NCBI RefSeq assembly: GCF_008364845.1
Contig: NZ_VTTP01000006.1
Span: 153,889 to 217,888 of the forward strand
Origin: Actinotalea subterranea
GTDB lineage: Bacteria > Actinomycetota > Actinomycetes > Actinomycetales > Cellulomonadaceae
DNA: 64,000 bases
Direction: 5' to 3'
Part shown: positions 27,291 to 35,707 of the stretch, in pieces
Layout: every line of letters starts with the position of its first letter
Numbering within the stretch: the stretch's first letter is position 1
Position numbers and translations under genes: made by a program
The notes under the pieces: generated by a model
What the model saw: the letters and a program-made list of their open reading frames with translations, nothing else
What the model was told of the DNA's origin: nothing
Databases searched by the model: none

Positions 27291-28229
27291 ATGACGTCAG
27301 TCCAGCACGAGGACCAGCCGGTGCTCACGGCCGAGCCGGTGGGCCCGGGAGGTGCCAGGGTCGACATCGCGGAACGCTCCGCCTGGCAGGTCGACGGGTT
27401 CGTCGGCCTCGCCGCGGTCCTCGCTCTCGGGGGTGCGGGGACGTGGGGCGTGATCGTCGGCGAGCAGTCGGGCGAGGTCCTGCCCGCGGTCCTCGGCGGT
27501 GTCGCCTACCTCGTCCTCGCCGTCCTGCTCGGCTCGCTGACGATCGTCCAGCCGGGCCGCACCAACGTCGTCCAGTTCTTCGGCCGCTACGTGGGCACGG
27601 TTCGCCGCGCCGGCCTCGTCCTCGTGCTGCCCCTGAGCACCCGCAAGTCGCTCTCGGTGCGCGTGCGCAACTTCGAGACCGCGCGCATGAAGGTCAACGA
27701 CCTGACGGGCAACCCGGTCGAGATCGCCGCGATCGTCGTGTGGCAGGTGGCCGACACGGCCAAGGCGAGCTTCGCCGTCGAGGCCTACGACGAGTTCATC
27801 GCCGTCCAGGCCGAGGCGGCCGTGCGCCACGTCGCCGGCACCTACGCGTACGACGGCCCGGACGACACGCCCACGCTGCGCGGCTCGACCGACCAGGTCT
27901 CGCTCGAGCTCGCGCACGAGGTCGCCGAGCGCGTGGTCGTCGCCGGCCTCGAGATCGTCGAGGTCCGGATCAGCCACCTCGCGTACGCCCCCGAGATCGC
28001 CCAGGCGATGCTCCAGCGGCAGCAGGCGTCCGCTGTCGTCGCGGCACGCTCGCGCATCGTCGAGGGTGCGGTCGGCATGGTCCAGATGGCGCTCGACGAG
28101 CTCCGGACCCAGGGCGTCGTCGAGCTCGACGAGGACCGCAAGGCGGCGATGGTCTCGAACCTGCTGGTCGTGCTGTGCGGTGACTCCCGCGCGACACCCG
28201 TCGTCAACACGGGGACGCTCTACCAGTGA
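27291..28229 (+). CDS. SPFH/band-7 (stomatin-like) membrane protein
   Basis: This 312-residue slipin has two N-terminal membrane segments (about 35-55 and 60-82) followed by an SPFH domain ([25 protein letters not shown] onward in short motifs such as RVRNFET and VKVNDL-like region, [11 protein letters not shown]). A helical segment with [27 protein letters not shown] follows in pieces typical of flotillin-like oligomers. GAGGAGG precedes the ATG by about eight bases. It is co-transcribed with, and overlaps by four bases, a ribbon-helix-helix gene. SPFH proteins organise membrane microdomains; the client is unknown. Confidence 0.88.
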   Translation: MTSVQHEDQPVLTAEPVGPGGARVDIAERSAWQVDGFVGLAAVLALGGAGTWGVIVGEQSGEVLPAVLGGVAYLVLAVLLGSLTIVQPGRTNVVQFFGRYVGTVRRAGLVLVLPLSTRKSLSVRVRNFETARMKVNDLTGNPVEIAAIVVWQVADTAKASFAVEAYDEFIAVQAEAAVRHVAGTYAYDGPDDTPTLRGSTDQVSLELAHEVAERVVVAGLEIVEVRISHLAYAPEIAQAMLQRQQASAVVAARSRIVEGAVGMVQMALDELRTQGVVELDEDRKAAMVSNLLVVLCGDSRATPVVNTGTLYQ

Positions 28230-28483
28230 CCTCGGACCCCCGTCCCGGTGGGGACGCCCCCGGTGGGCAGCGTGCGCCGGGCGACGAGCCCGACGCCGAT
28301 GCCGCCGAGGCGCGTCCCGCCCGGGCGCGGGAGCGCAAGTCGATGCTCCTGCGGCTCGACCCCGCGGTCCACGAGGCGCTCGCCCGGTGGGCGGCCGACG
28401 ACCTGCGCAGCACCAACGCGCACGTCGAGTGGCTGCTCCGCCGGGCGGTCGAGGACGCCGGGCGCCTGCGTCCGGACCGCTGA
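28226..28483 (+). CDS. Ribbon-helix-helix (Arc/HicB-type) DNA-binding protein
   Basis: This 85-residue protein has a disordered, charged N-terminal 38 residues and a ribbon-helix-helix domain (RKSMLLRLDPAVHEALARW then NAHVEWLLRRAV). Databases often name such proteins HicB-like antitoxins, but no toxin gene lies nearby; the partner is the SPFH gene, whose stop overlaps this GTG (GTGA). The nested palindrome upstream of the operon is a natural operator for it, so I infer autorepression. It has no recognised ligand domain. Confidence 0.82.
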   Translation: MTSDPRPGGDAPGGQRAPGDEPDADAAEARPARARERKSMLLRLDPAVHEALARWAADDLRSTNAHVEWLLRRAVEDAGRLRPDR

Positions 28484-28568
28484 CCCGCCCGCGACCGGGC
28501 GTACGGCCGAACGCGTGAGCCGGTGCCGGACGGGCCCGCCTCCGGACGCCGGCCCCCTCGGTTCGCCG

Positions 28569-30140
28569 TCAGTCGGCGAGCAGCGCGCGCATCCAGGCCT
28601 CGACGTCCTCCGGGCGCCGCGGCAGGGCGGCCGAGAGGTTCTCGTGGCCGTCCGCGGTGATGAGCACGTCGTCCTCGATGCGCACCCCGATCCCACGCAG
28701 CTCCGCCGGGACGGCCAGGTCGTCCGACTTGAAGTACAGGCCGGGCTCGATCGTGAAGACCATCCCCGGCTCCAGGACCGCGTCGAGGTACAGCTCCCGG
28801 CGGGCCTGCGCGCAGTCGTGCACGTCCAGACCGAGGTGGTGGCTCGTCCCGTGCACCATCCACCGGCGGTGGAACTGGCCGTCGGGGTCGAGCGACTCCT
28901 CGGCCGTCCCGGGCAGCAGCCCCCACTCGGCGAGGCGCGCGGCGATGACCTCCATCGCCGCGGCGTGGACGTCGCGGAACCGCGAGCCGGGCCGGGCGAC
29001 CGCGAACGCCGCGTCGGCCGCGTCCAGGACCGCCTGGTAGACCCGCCGCTGGACCTCGTCGAACGTCCCGTCGACCGGCAGCGTCCGGGTGATGTCCGCG
29101 GTGTACAGGGACTCGACCTCGACGCCGGCGTCGACGAGCACGAGGTCGCCCTCGCGCACGCGGCCGTCGTTGCGGATCCAGTGCAGCGTGGTGGCGTGCT
29201 CGCCGGAGGCGGCGATCGTCTCGTAGCCGACAGCGTTGCCCTCCTCGCGTGCGTGGCCGTCGAAGGTCGCCTCGATGACGCGCTCACCTCGGGGGTGCTG
29301 CACCGCGCGGCCGAGCTGACGCACGACCCGCTCGAAGCCCGCGATCGTGGCCGCGACCGCCTCGCGCATCTGCCGGACCTCGTACTCGTCCTTGACGAGC
29401 CGGAGCTCGCTGAGCGCCTCCGCGAGCTCCGCGTCGGCCGCCACGAGCTCCTCGGCGTCGAGGTCCGTGTCCGCGCGGGCCTGCTCGACGGCCTCCGAGA
29501 CCCCGGTGTCGGCGCCGGGCACCACCCGGACGCGCACGCCGTCGGGGCCCACGTCCTTGGCCAGCGCGGCCGCGAGCTCGTCGAGGTGTGCCGTCGCGAT
29601 GCCCGTCGTGGCGGCGAGCTCCTCGAGCGTCGGGCGCGCACCGACCCAGAACTCCCCGTACCGGGCGTCCGCGAAGAACTCCTCCGTGTCCCGGCCGGAC
29701 ATGGGGCGGAAGTACAGGACCGCCTCGTGGCCGTCGTCGACCGGGTGCAGCACCAGGACGGCGTCGGGCTCCTGGTCCGTGCCGAGGCCCGTGAGGTGCG
29801 CGAACGCCGAGTGGGGGCGGAACCGGTAGTCCGTGTCGTTGGAGCGCGTGACCAGCGGACCGGCGGGCAGCACGAGTCGCTCACCCGGGAAGAGCTCGGA
29901 GATCCGCGCACGCCGGGCGGCGGCGTACCCGGCGACCTCGGCCGCCTCGGGCGTCGCCGCGGCACGGTCCGCCCAGCGGTCGGCGATGAAGGCGCGGAAC
30001 GCGGCCGACGTCGGGCGCTGCGACCGGTTGGAGCCCCGGTCGCCGAGCGCCTGCCCGGCGGCCGGCTGGGCCGTCGCAGGCGCGGCGGCCTGCTCGGTGG
30101 TCTCACGCGGGGTCTGGTCGGCGGGGTTCAGGTCAGCCAT
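28569..30140 (-). CDS. pepP: Xaa-Pro aminopeptidase (aminopeptidase P family)
   Basis: This M24B metallopeptidase removes N-terminal residues before proline. The 523-residue protein has an N-terminal creatinase-like domain (about 75-235, with YRFRPHSAFAHLTGLG) and a pita-bread catalytic domain. Dimanganese ligands can be seen in VLVDAGVE, YTADITRTLPVDG, the His in MVHGTSHHLGLDVHD, FTIEPGLYF and VRIEDDVLI. About 45 variable residues precede the domain. The ATG at 30140 follows GACGAT by seven bases, so the message is likely leaderless; an ATG three codons earlier is possible. Confidence 0.92.
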   Translation of the reverse strand: MADLNPADQTPRETTEQAAAPATAQPAAGQALGDRGSNRSQRPTSAAFRAFIADRWADRAAATPEAAEVAGYAAARRARISELFPGERLVLPAGPLVTRSNDTDYRFRPHSAFAHLTGLGTDQEPDAVLVLHPVDDGHEAVLYFRPMSGRDTEEFFADARYGEFWVGARPTLEELAATTGIATAHLDELAAALAKDVGPDGVRVRVVPGADTGVSEAVEQARADTDLDAEELVAADAELAEALSELRLVKDEYEVRQMREAVAATIAGFERVVRQLGRAVQHPRGERVIEATFDGHAREEGNAVGYETIAASGEHATTLHWIRNDGRVREGDLVLVDAGVEVESLYTADITRTLPVDGTFDEVQRRVYQAVLDAADAAFAVARPGSRFRDVHAAAMEVIAARLAEWGLLPGTAEESLDPDGQFHRRWMVHGTSHHLGLDVHDCAQARRELYLDAVLEPGMVFTIEPGLYFKSDDLAVPAELRGIGVRIEDDVLITADGHENLSAALPRRPEDVEAWMRALLAD

Positions 30141-30245
30141 GCGCACCATCGTCCCACCTGGTGCGCAGCGACGGCCACGACGAACGGGCCCCCGTGCGGG
30201 ACCCCCGTGCCGTGGAGACCCGCACGCGACCCCTACGCTTGACCG

Positions 30246-31088
30246 GTGCTCATCGACCTCCACACCCACTCCGTCGTCTCCGACGGGACGGATGCGCCGG
30301 CCGAGCTCATGGCAGCGGCGTCGGCCGCTGGTCTCGACGTCGTGGCGCTCACGGACCACGACACGACGGGTGGCTGGGCCGAGGCCGCCGCCGCGGTGCC
30401 CTCGACCGGCGTCGCGCTCGTGCGGGGCGCCGAGATCTCCTGCCGGGCCGACGGCATGAGCGTGCACCTCCTGAGCTACCTGCACGACCCCGAGCACCCG
30501 GGCCTGCTCGCCGAGGCGGAGCGCACGCGCGGCGCACGCCTGGACCGGGCCCGCGCGATCGTCGACCTCGTGGCTGCAGACATGGACCTGACCTGGGAGG
30601 ACGTCGTGGCGCAGACGGTTCCCGGTACCACCGTGGGTCGGCCCCACATCGCCGACGCGCTCGTGGCGCGGGGCCACGTGGCCGACCGGTCGGCCGCCTT
30701 CGCGACCCTGCTCGGCGCGGGGTCGCCCTACTACGTGCCGCACTACGCGCCCGACGCCGTGCGCGCCGTGACGCTCGTACGCGAGGCCGGGGGCGTGCCC
30801 GTGCTGGCGCACCCCGGCGCCGTCGAGCGGGGCCGCATCGTCGCGGACGGGGTCGTCGCGCAGATGGTCGACGCGGGCCTCGCCGGGATCGAGGTCGACC
30901 ACCGCGACCACGACGCGGGCCAGCGCGCGCGGCTCACGGCGCTCGCCGCCGCGCACGGGCTGCTCGTCACCGGGTCGAGCGACTACCACGGCACGGGCAA
31001 GCCGAACCGGCTCGGCGAGGGCATGACGTCGCCCGAGGTGCTCGCGGCGATCGAGGAGCAGGGGAGCATCGAGGTGGTCCGGCCGTGA
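30246..31088 (+). CDS. PHP-domain phosphoesterase
   Basis: This 280-residue PHP protein has the metal-binding motifs DLHTHSVVSDGT at the N-terminus, ALTDHDTTGGW near residue 35, HPGA near 195 and SSDYHG near 247. Related actinobacterial proteins act as nucleoside 3',5'-bisphosphate or RNA phosphatases (RNase AM/TrpH-like), which remove phosphates from nucleotides or 5' RNA ends; which applies here is not decided. TACGCT (30234-30239) lies six bases before the GTG, so the transcript is leaderless. Its stop overlaps the MarC start. Confidence 0.88.
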   Translation: MLIDLHTHSVVSDGTDAPAELMAAASAAGLDVVALTDHDTTGGWAEAAAAVPSTGVALVRGAEISCRADGMSVHLLSYLHDPEHPGLLAEAERTRGARLDRARAIVDLVAADMDLTWEDVVAQTVPGTTVGRPHIADALVARGHVADRSAAFATLLGAGSPYYVPHYAPDAVRAVTLVREAGGVPVLAHPGAVERGRIVADGVVAQMVDAGLAGIEVDHRDHDAGQRARLTALAAAHGLLVTGSSDYHGTGKPNRLGEGMTSPEVLAAIEEQGSIEVVRP

Positions 31089-31705
31089 GCAGCATCGTCG
31101 ACGCGCGGTTCTTCGCCGAGGTCTTCATCACCCTGTTCGTCATCATGGACCCGCCCGGCACCGTGCCGATCTTCCTCGGGCTCACGGGCGCCATGACCGG
31201 CCGGCAGCGCAACCGTGCGGCGCGTCAGGCGATCCTCGTCGCCTTCGGCGTGATCGTCTCCTTCGCGCTCTTCGGCCAGCAGCTCCTGTCCTACATGCAC
31301 ATCTCCCTGCCCGCCCTGCAGGCGTCGGGCGGCCTCCTGCTGCTGCTCGTCGCCATGGAGCTCCTCACCGGCAAGTCGGAGGAGCCGCAGCCGTCGGGCA
31401 ACAAGGGCGTCAACGTGGCGCTCGTGCCGCTCGGCACGCCCCTGCTCGCCGGGCCGGGCGCGATCGTCGCGACGATGGTCTTCGTCCAGCGCGCGTCGGA
31501 GCCCGCGCACTGGGTCTCGATCGCGCTGGGCGTCGTCGCCGTGCACGTGTGCCTGTGGCTCTCGATGAGGTTCGCGAACCTCATCCACCGGGTCCTGAAG
31601 GACAGCGGCACGACGCTCGTGACCCGCATCGCCGGTCTGCTGCTCGCCGCGATCGCCGTCCAGCTCGTGGCGGACGCCGTGCGGGCGTTCATCCTCGCGG
31701 GCTGA
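31085..31705 (+). CDS. MarC-family integral membrane protein
   Basis: This 206-residue MarC/UPF0056 protein has six hydrophobic segments, starting with FFAEVFITLFVIMDPPGTVPIF and ending with LLLAAIAVQLVADAV in pieces. The motifs MDPPGTVPIF and PLGTPLLAGPGAI are family hallmarks. MarC proteins have no established transport role. The GTG overlaps the PHP gene stop (GTGA), giving a two-gene operon. Its stop begins a nine-base repeat that supplies four more in-frame TGA codons. Confidence 0.88.
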   Translation: MSSIVDARFFAEVFITLFVIMDPPGTVPIFLGLTGAMTGRQRNRAARQAILVAFGVIVSFALFGQQLLSYMHISLPALQASGGLLLLLVAMELLTGKSEEPQPSGNKGVNVALVPLGTPLLAGPGAIVATMVFVQRASEPAHWVSIALGVVAVHVCLWLSMRFANLIHRVLKDSGTTLVTRIAGLLLAAIAVQLVADAVRAFILAG

Positions 31706-31748
31706 CCGGGCTGACCGGGCTGACCGGGATGACCGGGCTGACCGGGCT
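31698..31748 (+). repeat. Nine-base tandem repeat with five in-frame stops at the MarC gene end
   Basis: The unit GGCTGACCG (one copy with A for C) repeats about five times. TGA codons stand at 31703, 31712, 31721, 31730 and 31739, all in the MarC reading frame. Confidence 0.85.
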
Positions 31749-31823
31749 CACGCGTCGCGGTCGGGCCGGACCGCCTGACCGGTCCGTGCGTCCGGCCCGG
31801 CCCGCCCGCGAGCCCCGGGAACG

Positions 31824-31862
31824 ACGAAGGCCGGCCCCGCCGAGGCGGGTGCCGGCCTTCGT
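31824..31862. terminator. Bidirectional terminator between marC-like and DEAD helicase genes
   Basis: Twelve-base perfect arms ACGAAGGCCGGC (31824-31835) and GCCGGCCTTCGT (31851-31862) enclose a second small stem. It lies between convergent genes and should stop both transcripts. Confidence 0.85.
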
Positions 31863-31871
31863 GACGTGCGT

Positions 31872-33644
31872 TCAGCCCTCGGCGGGTGCGCCGCCCTCGG
31901 CGGGTGCGCCGCCCTCGGCGGGTGCGCCGTCGGACTCGCCGGCCGGGCGGCCGCTGCGGGTGCGGCGGCGGCTCCGGGTGCGCGAGCGGGCGCGGCCCTC
32001 ACCGGGTGCCCCGTCGGCGGTGCGCTCGGCCGCGGGGGAACCCTCGGTGCCCGCGCCCTCAGGCTGCCCCGTGCCCTCGGCGGAGGCGCCGTCCTGTGCA
32101 CCGCGCCGACGACGCTCGCCGCGCTCGGGACGGTCGTCACCCGTGCGGGCGCCCTCGCCGCGGCCCCGGCCACGGCCGCCGCGCTCCGACTTGTCCTCGC
32201 GCCCGCGCTCACCGGAGCGGCCGGAGCGTGCGCCGCCGTCGGCGTGACCGCTCTTGCCGTGCCGCTTGCCGGTCTCGCCGAGGTCCTCGAGCGTCTCGGC
32301 GTCGAGGCCTGCGCGCACCTGGGCCGCCTTGGGCAGCCGGCCCTTGGTGCCCTCGGGGATGTCGAGGTCCGTGTAGAGGTGCGGCGAGCTCGAGTACGTC
32401 TCGACGGGCTCCGGGTAGCCGAGGTCGAGCGCCCGGTCGATGAGGCCCCAGCGCGGCATGTCGTCCCAGTCGACGAACGTCACGGCCGTGCCGGTCCGGC
32501 CCGCGCGGCCGGTGCGGCCCGTGCGGTGCAGGTACGTCTTCTCGTCTTCGGGGCACTGGTAGTTGACGACGTGCGTGACGTCGTCGACGTCGATGCCGCG
32601 GGCCGCGACGTCGGTCGCCACGAGCACGTCGATCTTGCCCGTGCGGAACGCCCGGAGCGCCTGCTCGCGGGCACCCTGGCCGAGGTCGCCGTGGATCGCA
32701 CCGGCGGCGAACCCGCGCTCCGCCAGGTCGTCGGCGACCTTCGCGGCGGTGCGCTTGGTCCGGGCGAAGACGATCGTCAGGCCGCGGCCGCGTGCCTGGA
32801 GCAGGCGTGCGAGGACCTCGACCTTGTCGAGCGCGTGGGCGCGGTAGACGACCTGCTTGATCGCCTTGAGCGTCGCGCCGTCGTCGTCCGGGTCGGTCGC
32901 GCGGATGTGGGTCGGCTGCGTCATGTAGCGGCGGGCCATCGCCACGACGGCGCCCGGCATGGTCGCGGAGAACAGCATGGTGTGGCGCGAGGCGGGCGTC
33001 TTCGCCAGGAGCTTCTCGACGTCGGGCAGGAAGCCCAGGTCCAGCATCTCGTCGGCCTCGTCGAGCACGACGGTGCGTGCGCGGGCCAGGTCGAGGATGC
33101 CCTGGTTCATCAGGTCGATCATGCGACCGGGCGTGCCCACCACGACCTCGACGCCGCGGCCGAGGGCCTCGACCTGGGGCTCGTACGCGCGGCCGCCGTA
33201 GAGCAGCACGATGCGGACCGAGCGGTGCTTGGACGCCGTCGTCAGGTCGCCAGCGACCTGCACGGCGAGCTCGCGGGTCGGCACGATGACCAGCGCCTGC
33301 GCCTTGCCGGGCGCGGGGAGCTCGTCGAAGCCGTCCTCGCCGGGGGAGACGACGTGCTCGAGCAGGGGGATGCCGAACCCGAGGGTCTTGCCGGTACCGG
33401 TCTTCGCCTGGCCGATGATGTCGTGCCGGGACAGGGCGACCGGCAGGGTCATCGCCTGGATCGGGAACGGGTGGGTGATGCCGCCGTCGGACAGCGCCCG
33501 GACGATCTCCTCGCGGATGCCGAAGTCGGCGAACGAGGGGTTCTGGTCGCTCTGGACGGACTGCGCGGTGGCCTGGGGAGCGGTCGCGACCTGCTCGTCA
33601 GGTGCCCCGGCACCTGCGGCGCCGGGCTCGGTGGTGGTGCTCAT
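31872..33644 (-). CDS. DEAD-box RNA helicase (RhlE-like)
   Basis: This 590-residue ATP-dependent RNA helicase remodels RNA or ribosome intermediates. It begins its core with the Q motif (SFADFGIREEIVRAL, FPIQAMTLP), followed by AKTGTGKT, VLDEADEML, LFSATMP, VATDVAARGID and HRTGRTGRAG. The last 160 residues are an Arg/Gly/Glu-rich disordered tail of RNA-binding type, ending in three APAEGG repeats. ATG 33644 has GAGGA upstream. A leader of roughly 190 bases with a small hairpin precedes it, as often seen in cold-regulated helicases; regulation by cold is only a possibility. From memory the position matches Rv3211 (rhlE). Confidence 0.93.
   Translation of the reverse strand: MSTTTEPGAAGAGAPDEQVATAPQATAQSVQSDQNPSFADFGIREEIVRALSDGGITHPFPIQAMTLPVALSRHDIIGQAKTGTGKTLGFGIPLLEHVVSPGEDGFDELPAPGKAQALVIVPTRELAVQVAGDLTTASKHRSVRIVLLYGGRAYEPQVEALGRGVEVVVGTPGRMIDLMNQGILDLARARTVVLDEADEMLDLGFLPDVEKLLAKTPASRHTMLFSATMPGAVVAMARRYMTQPTHIRATDPDDDGATLKAIKQVVYRAHALDKVEVLARLLQARGRGLTIVFARTKRTAAKVADDLAERGFAAGAIHGDLGQGAREQALRAFRTGKIDVLVATDVAARGIDVDDVTHVVNYQCPEDEKTYLHRTGRTGRAGRTGTAVTFVDWDDMPRWGLIDRALDLGYPEPVETYSSSPHLYTDLDIPEGTKGRLPKAAQVRAGLDAETLEDLGETGKRHGKSGHADGGARSGRSGERGREDKSERGGRGRGRGEGARTGDDRPERGERRRRGAQDGASAEGTGQPEGAGTEGSPAAERTADGAPGEGRARSRTRSRRRTRSGRPAGESDGAPAEGGAPAEGGAPAEG
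31876..31929 (-). repeat. Three perfect 18-base repeats in the helicase C-terminus
   Basis: The unit starting CCCTCGGCGGGTGCGCCG (plus strand) occurs three times without a mismatch. It encodes APAEGG repeats at the end of the DEAD helicase. Identity between copies suggests recent slippage expansion. Confidence 0.85.
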
Positions 33645-33913
33645 GGTGTCCTCGTCGTGTCGGCCCGACGGGGCCACACGCCTCCGCGCGGCGAGTGTGC
33701 TCGCCGCACCGGGAGCGGGCCGCGCCGTGGGCGGGGGCCGGCAGCCGATCGTGGAAGGCGCCGCCCTGGCTGGCATGCACGCGCGTGGCGCGCACCCCGC
33801 GGGCGAGGATGTCGGGACGACCGGTCAACCGATGTACGGACCCACCCTATCGGACGGCCCGCCGCACGTCCGGGAGGGTGAGTGCGCCGTCGGGCGAGGG
33901 CTAGCCTGGCGCG
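33645..33913. promoter_or_regulatory. Divergent region with DEAD helicase leader and ferritin-like gene promoter
   Basis: On the minus strand TAGGGT (plus 33844-33849) is a possible -10 for the helicase, giving a leader of about 190 bases. Inside it GCGGCGAG and CTCGCCGC (33688-33707) form a perfect 8-base hairpin with a four-base loop. On the plus strand TAGCCT (33902-33907) lies six bases before the ferritin-like ATG. Confidence 0.5.
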
Positions 33914-34621
33914 ATGACGACAGTCCCGCCCGAGAGCCCGCCCACCCCGTCGACGTCGCCCGTCCCGGTGGACCAGGACGCGTGCCTCGCGGTGCTCGGG
34001 ATGCTCGCGTACAGCGAGCTCGCGGCGTTCTCCCGGCTCGCGGCCGACGCGGCGCTCGCCCCCGACCTGGGGCAGCGGCTCGAGCTGAGCCGCCTCGCGG
34101 GGGTCGCGCTGACGAACCTCGACGCGATCCGCGCCCGCGTGGGTGAGCTCGGGGGCGACCTCCAGCCCGTCATGCGGCCGTTCGCCGGCGTGCTGGTCGA
34201 GTTCGACGGCCGGACGGTGCCGAGCACGTGGTGGGAGCGGCTGCTCAAGGGCTACGTCGGCTACGGCGTCGCGGACGACTTCAGCCGGATGGTCGCGCAG
34301 GCGCTCGACCCGCAGACCCGGGACCTCGTGGTGGGCGTGCTGTCCGACGACGGGCACGCGCAGCTCGTGGTCGACGCCCTCGCCCGCGCGTGCGTCGCCG
34401 ACCCGACGCTCGCGTCGCGCCTCGCGCTCTGGGGCCGTCGCCTCGTCGGCGAGGCGCTCGGCGTCGTGCAGAACGTCGTCGCCGACCACACCGAGCTCGA
34501 GGCGCTCCTCGAGCGTGCCATGGCGGACGTGCCCGGCAACGGTGACGCTCAGCAGAAGCTGTTCGCCGCGCTCACCGCGGAGCACTCGCGCCGGATGGAG
34601 CGGCTCGGCCTGACGCCCTGA
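33914..34621 (+). CDS. Ferritin-like (MiaE-type) protein
   Basis: This 235-residue protein belongs to the actinobacterial ferritin-like fold family distantly related to the tRNA hydroxylase MiaE. It is all-helical, with YSELAAFSRLAADAALAP and a later ADHTELEALLERAM segment that supply candidate iron ligands (Glu, His). The N-terminal 20 residues are Pro/Ser/Thr-rich. TAGCCT six bases before the ATG suggests a leaderless message. It is divergent from the DEAD helicase, matching from memory the Rv3210c-Rv3211 pair. Activity is not known. Confidence 0.82.
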   Translation: MTTVPPESPPTPSTSPVPVDQDACLAVLGMLAYSELAAFSRLAADAALAPDLGQRLELSRLAGVALTNLDAIRARVGELGGDLQPVMRPFAGVLVEFDGRTVPSTWWERLLKGYVGYGVADDFSRMVAQALDPQTRDLVVGVLSDDGHAQLVVDALARACVADPTLASRLALWGRRLVGEALGVVQNVVADHTELEALLERAMADVPGNGDAQQKLFAALTAEHSRRMERLGLTP

Positions 34622-34645
34622 CCGGGCGCCCGGCCCCGTCGGGCC

Positions 34646-34870
34646 TCAGATGTTGTGGAAGCCGACCTTGCGCGTCTCGTCGCCGCCGATCTCGACGTAG
34701 CCGACGACCCCCGCGGGCACGACCACGTGCCGGCCGCGCGAGTCGGTGAACTCGAGGGGAGCGCCGACCTCGAGGGCCTTGAGCACGTCCTTCGTCACCT
34801 TCTCGGAGGTCTGGTCGGTCTCCAGCACCAGCTCGCGGGCCACGTGCTGCACCCCGATCGTGATCTCCAC
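34646..34870 (-). CDS. DUF3107 protein
   Basis: This is a complete 74-residue member of DUF3107, a small actinobacterial protein family without known function (Rv3208A/TB9.4 is the relative I recall). It has alternating strands and one helix (MEITIGVQHVARELVLE, then GVVGYVEIGGDE). The GTG start has GGAGG about eight bases upstream. It lies 100 bases downstream of the TetR gene on the same strand, the same arrangement as in mycobacteria. Confidence 0.88.
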   Translation of the reverse strand: MEITIGVQHVARELVLETDQTSEKVTKDVLKALEVGAPLEFTDSRGRHVVVPAGVVGYVEIGGDETRKVGFHNI

Positions 34871-34970
34871 GTCTCATCGCCTCCACACCTCGTCGGCCGC
34901 GGATCCGGCTCGTCGCGCCATCCTAGGCAGGCCAGGCCGCCGATCCGCACCTCCTGGCCGCCCTGTCCGC

Positions 34971-35624
34971 TCAGGGCGGATCGGCGGGCCCTGGGCGCTC
35001 GCGAACGAGCCCCGCGACGCCTCGCCACGCGAGCTCGGTGACGAGGTCGACCGTCTCCTCGACCCCCACGTGGCCGGACCGGTAGCGCGCCGTGGCCGCG
35101 ACGCGCACCATCCCGACGAGCGCGCTCCCGAGGAGCGCCGCCTGCTCGAGGGAGAGGCCCGCGAGCTCGCGCAGCGCCCGGCCGATGACCTCGGCGGCGT
35201 CCGCGGACGCGCGTTCGACGCGGGCCCGCACCACGTCGTCGTGCGTCACGTCGGACTCGAAGAGCAGGGAGGAGGACTCCCCGGCGTGCTCGACGAACTC
35301 GACGTACGCCTGGACGACGGCGCGGACCACGGCCCGGCCGTGCGCCGGGGCGTCGGCCTGCCCGACGGCGCCAAGGGCCTCGTCGACGGCCGCGACGAGC
35401 GCCTCGCCGCGGTGGTCGACCACGGCGAGGTAGAGGTCGAGCTTCGAGGGGAAGTGGCGGTAGAGGACGGGCTTGCTCACCGCAGCCTGCTCCGCGATGT
35501 CGTCCATCGACACGTGGTGGAAGCCCTCGCGGGCGAAGAGGTCCTGGGCGACCGCGAGCACCTGGGCGCGGCGCGCGTCCCGGGTCATCCGGGCGGCGCG
35601 GGGACGGTGCGCGGCGTCGGTCAC
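34971..35624 (-). CDS. TetR/AcrR-family regulator
   Basis: This 217-residue repressor has a TetR N-terminal DNA-binding domain (QVLAVAQDLFAREGFHHVSM, then AVSKPVLYRHFPSKLDLY) and a helical ligand-binding domain. TAGCAT lies six bases before the GTG at 35624, so the message is probably leaderless. An internal ATG at codon 13 is an alternative start. It is divergent from the DUF3152 gene and followed by DUF3107. From memory it sits like Rv3208. Its ligand is unknown. Confidence 0.9.
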   Translation of the reverse strand: MTDAAHRPRAARMTRDARRAQVLAVAQDLFAREGFHHVSMDDIAEQAAVSKPVLYRHFPSKLDLYLAVVDHRGEALVAAVDEALGAVGQADAPAHGRAVVRAVVQAYVEFVEHAGESSSLLFESDVTHDDVVRARVERASADAAEVIGRALRELAGLSLEQAALLGSALVGMVRVAATARYRSGHVGVEETVDLVTELAWRGVAGLVRERPGPADPP

Positions 35625-35707
35625 CCGCCGATGCTATCGACGGGCGGACCGCGGGCCCGTCGGCCGCCCGGTGCACGGCAGGCCCGCGCGGATGTCACCA
35701 TGGACCG

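Noticed and set aside
28226..28483. HicB antitoxin of a toxin-antitoxin pair
   Set aside because: No HicA-like or other small toxin gene lies next to it. The co-transcribed gene is an SPFH membrane protein.
31698..31748. Nine-base repeats considered as CRISPR or a transcription-factor array
   Set aside because: There are no spacers, the unit is too short, and it begins exactly at a stop codon. It is a simple tandem expansion.
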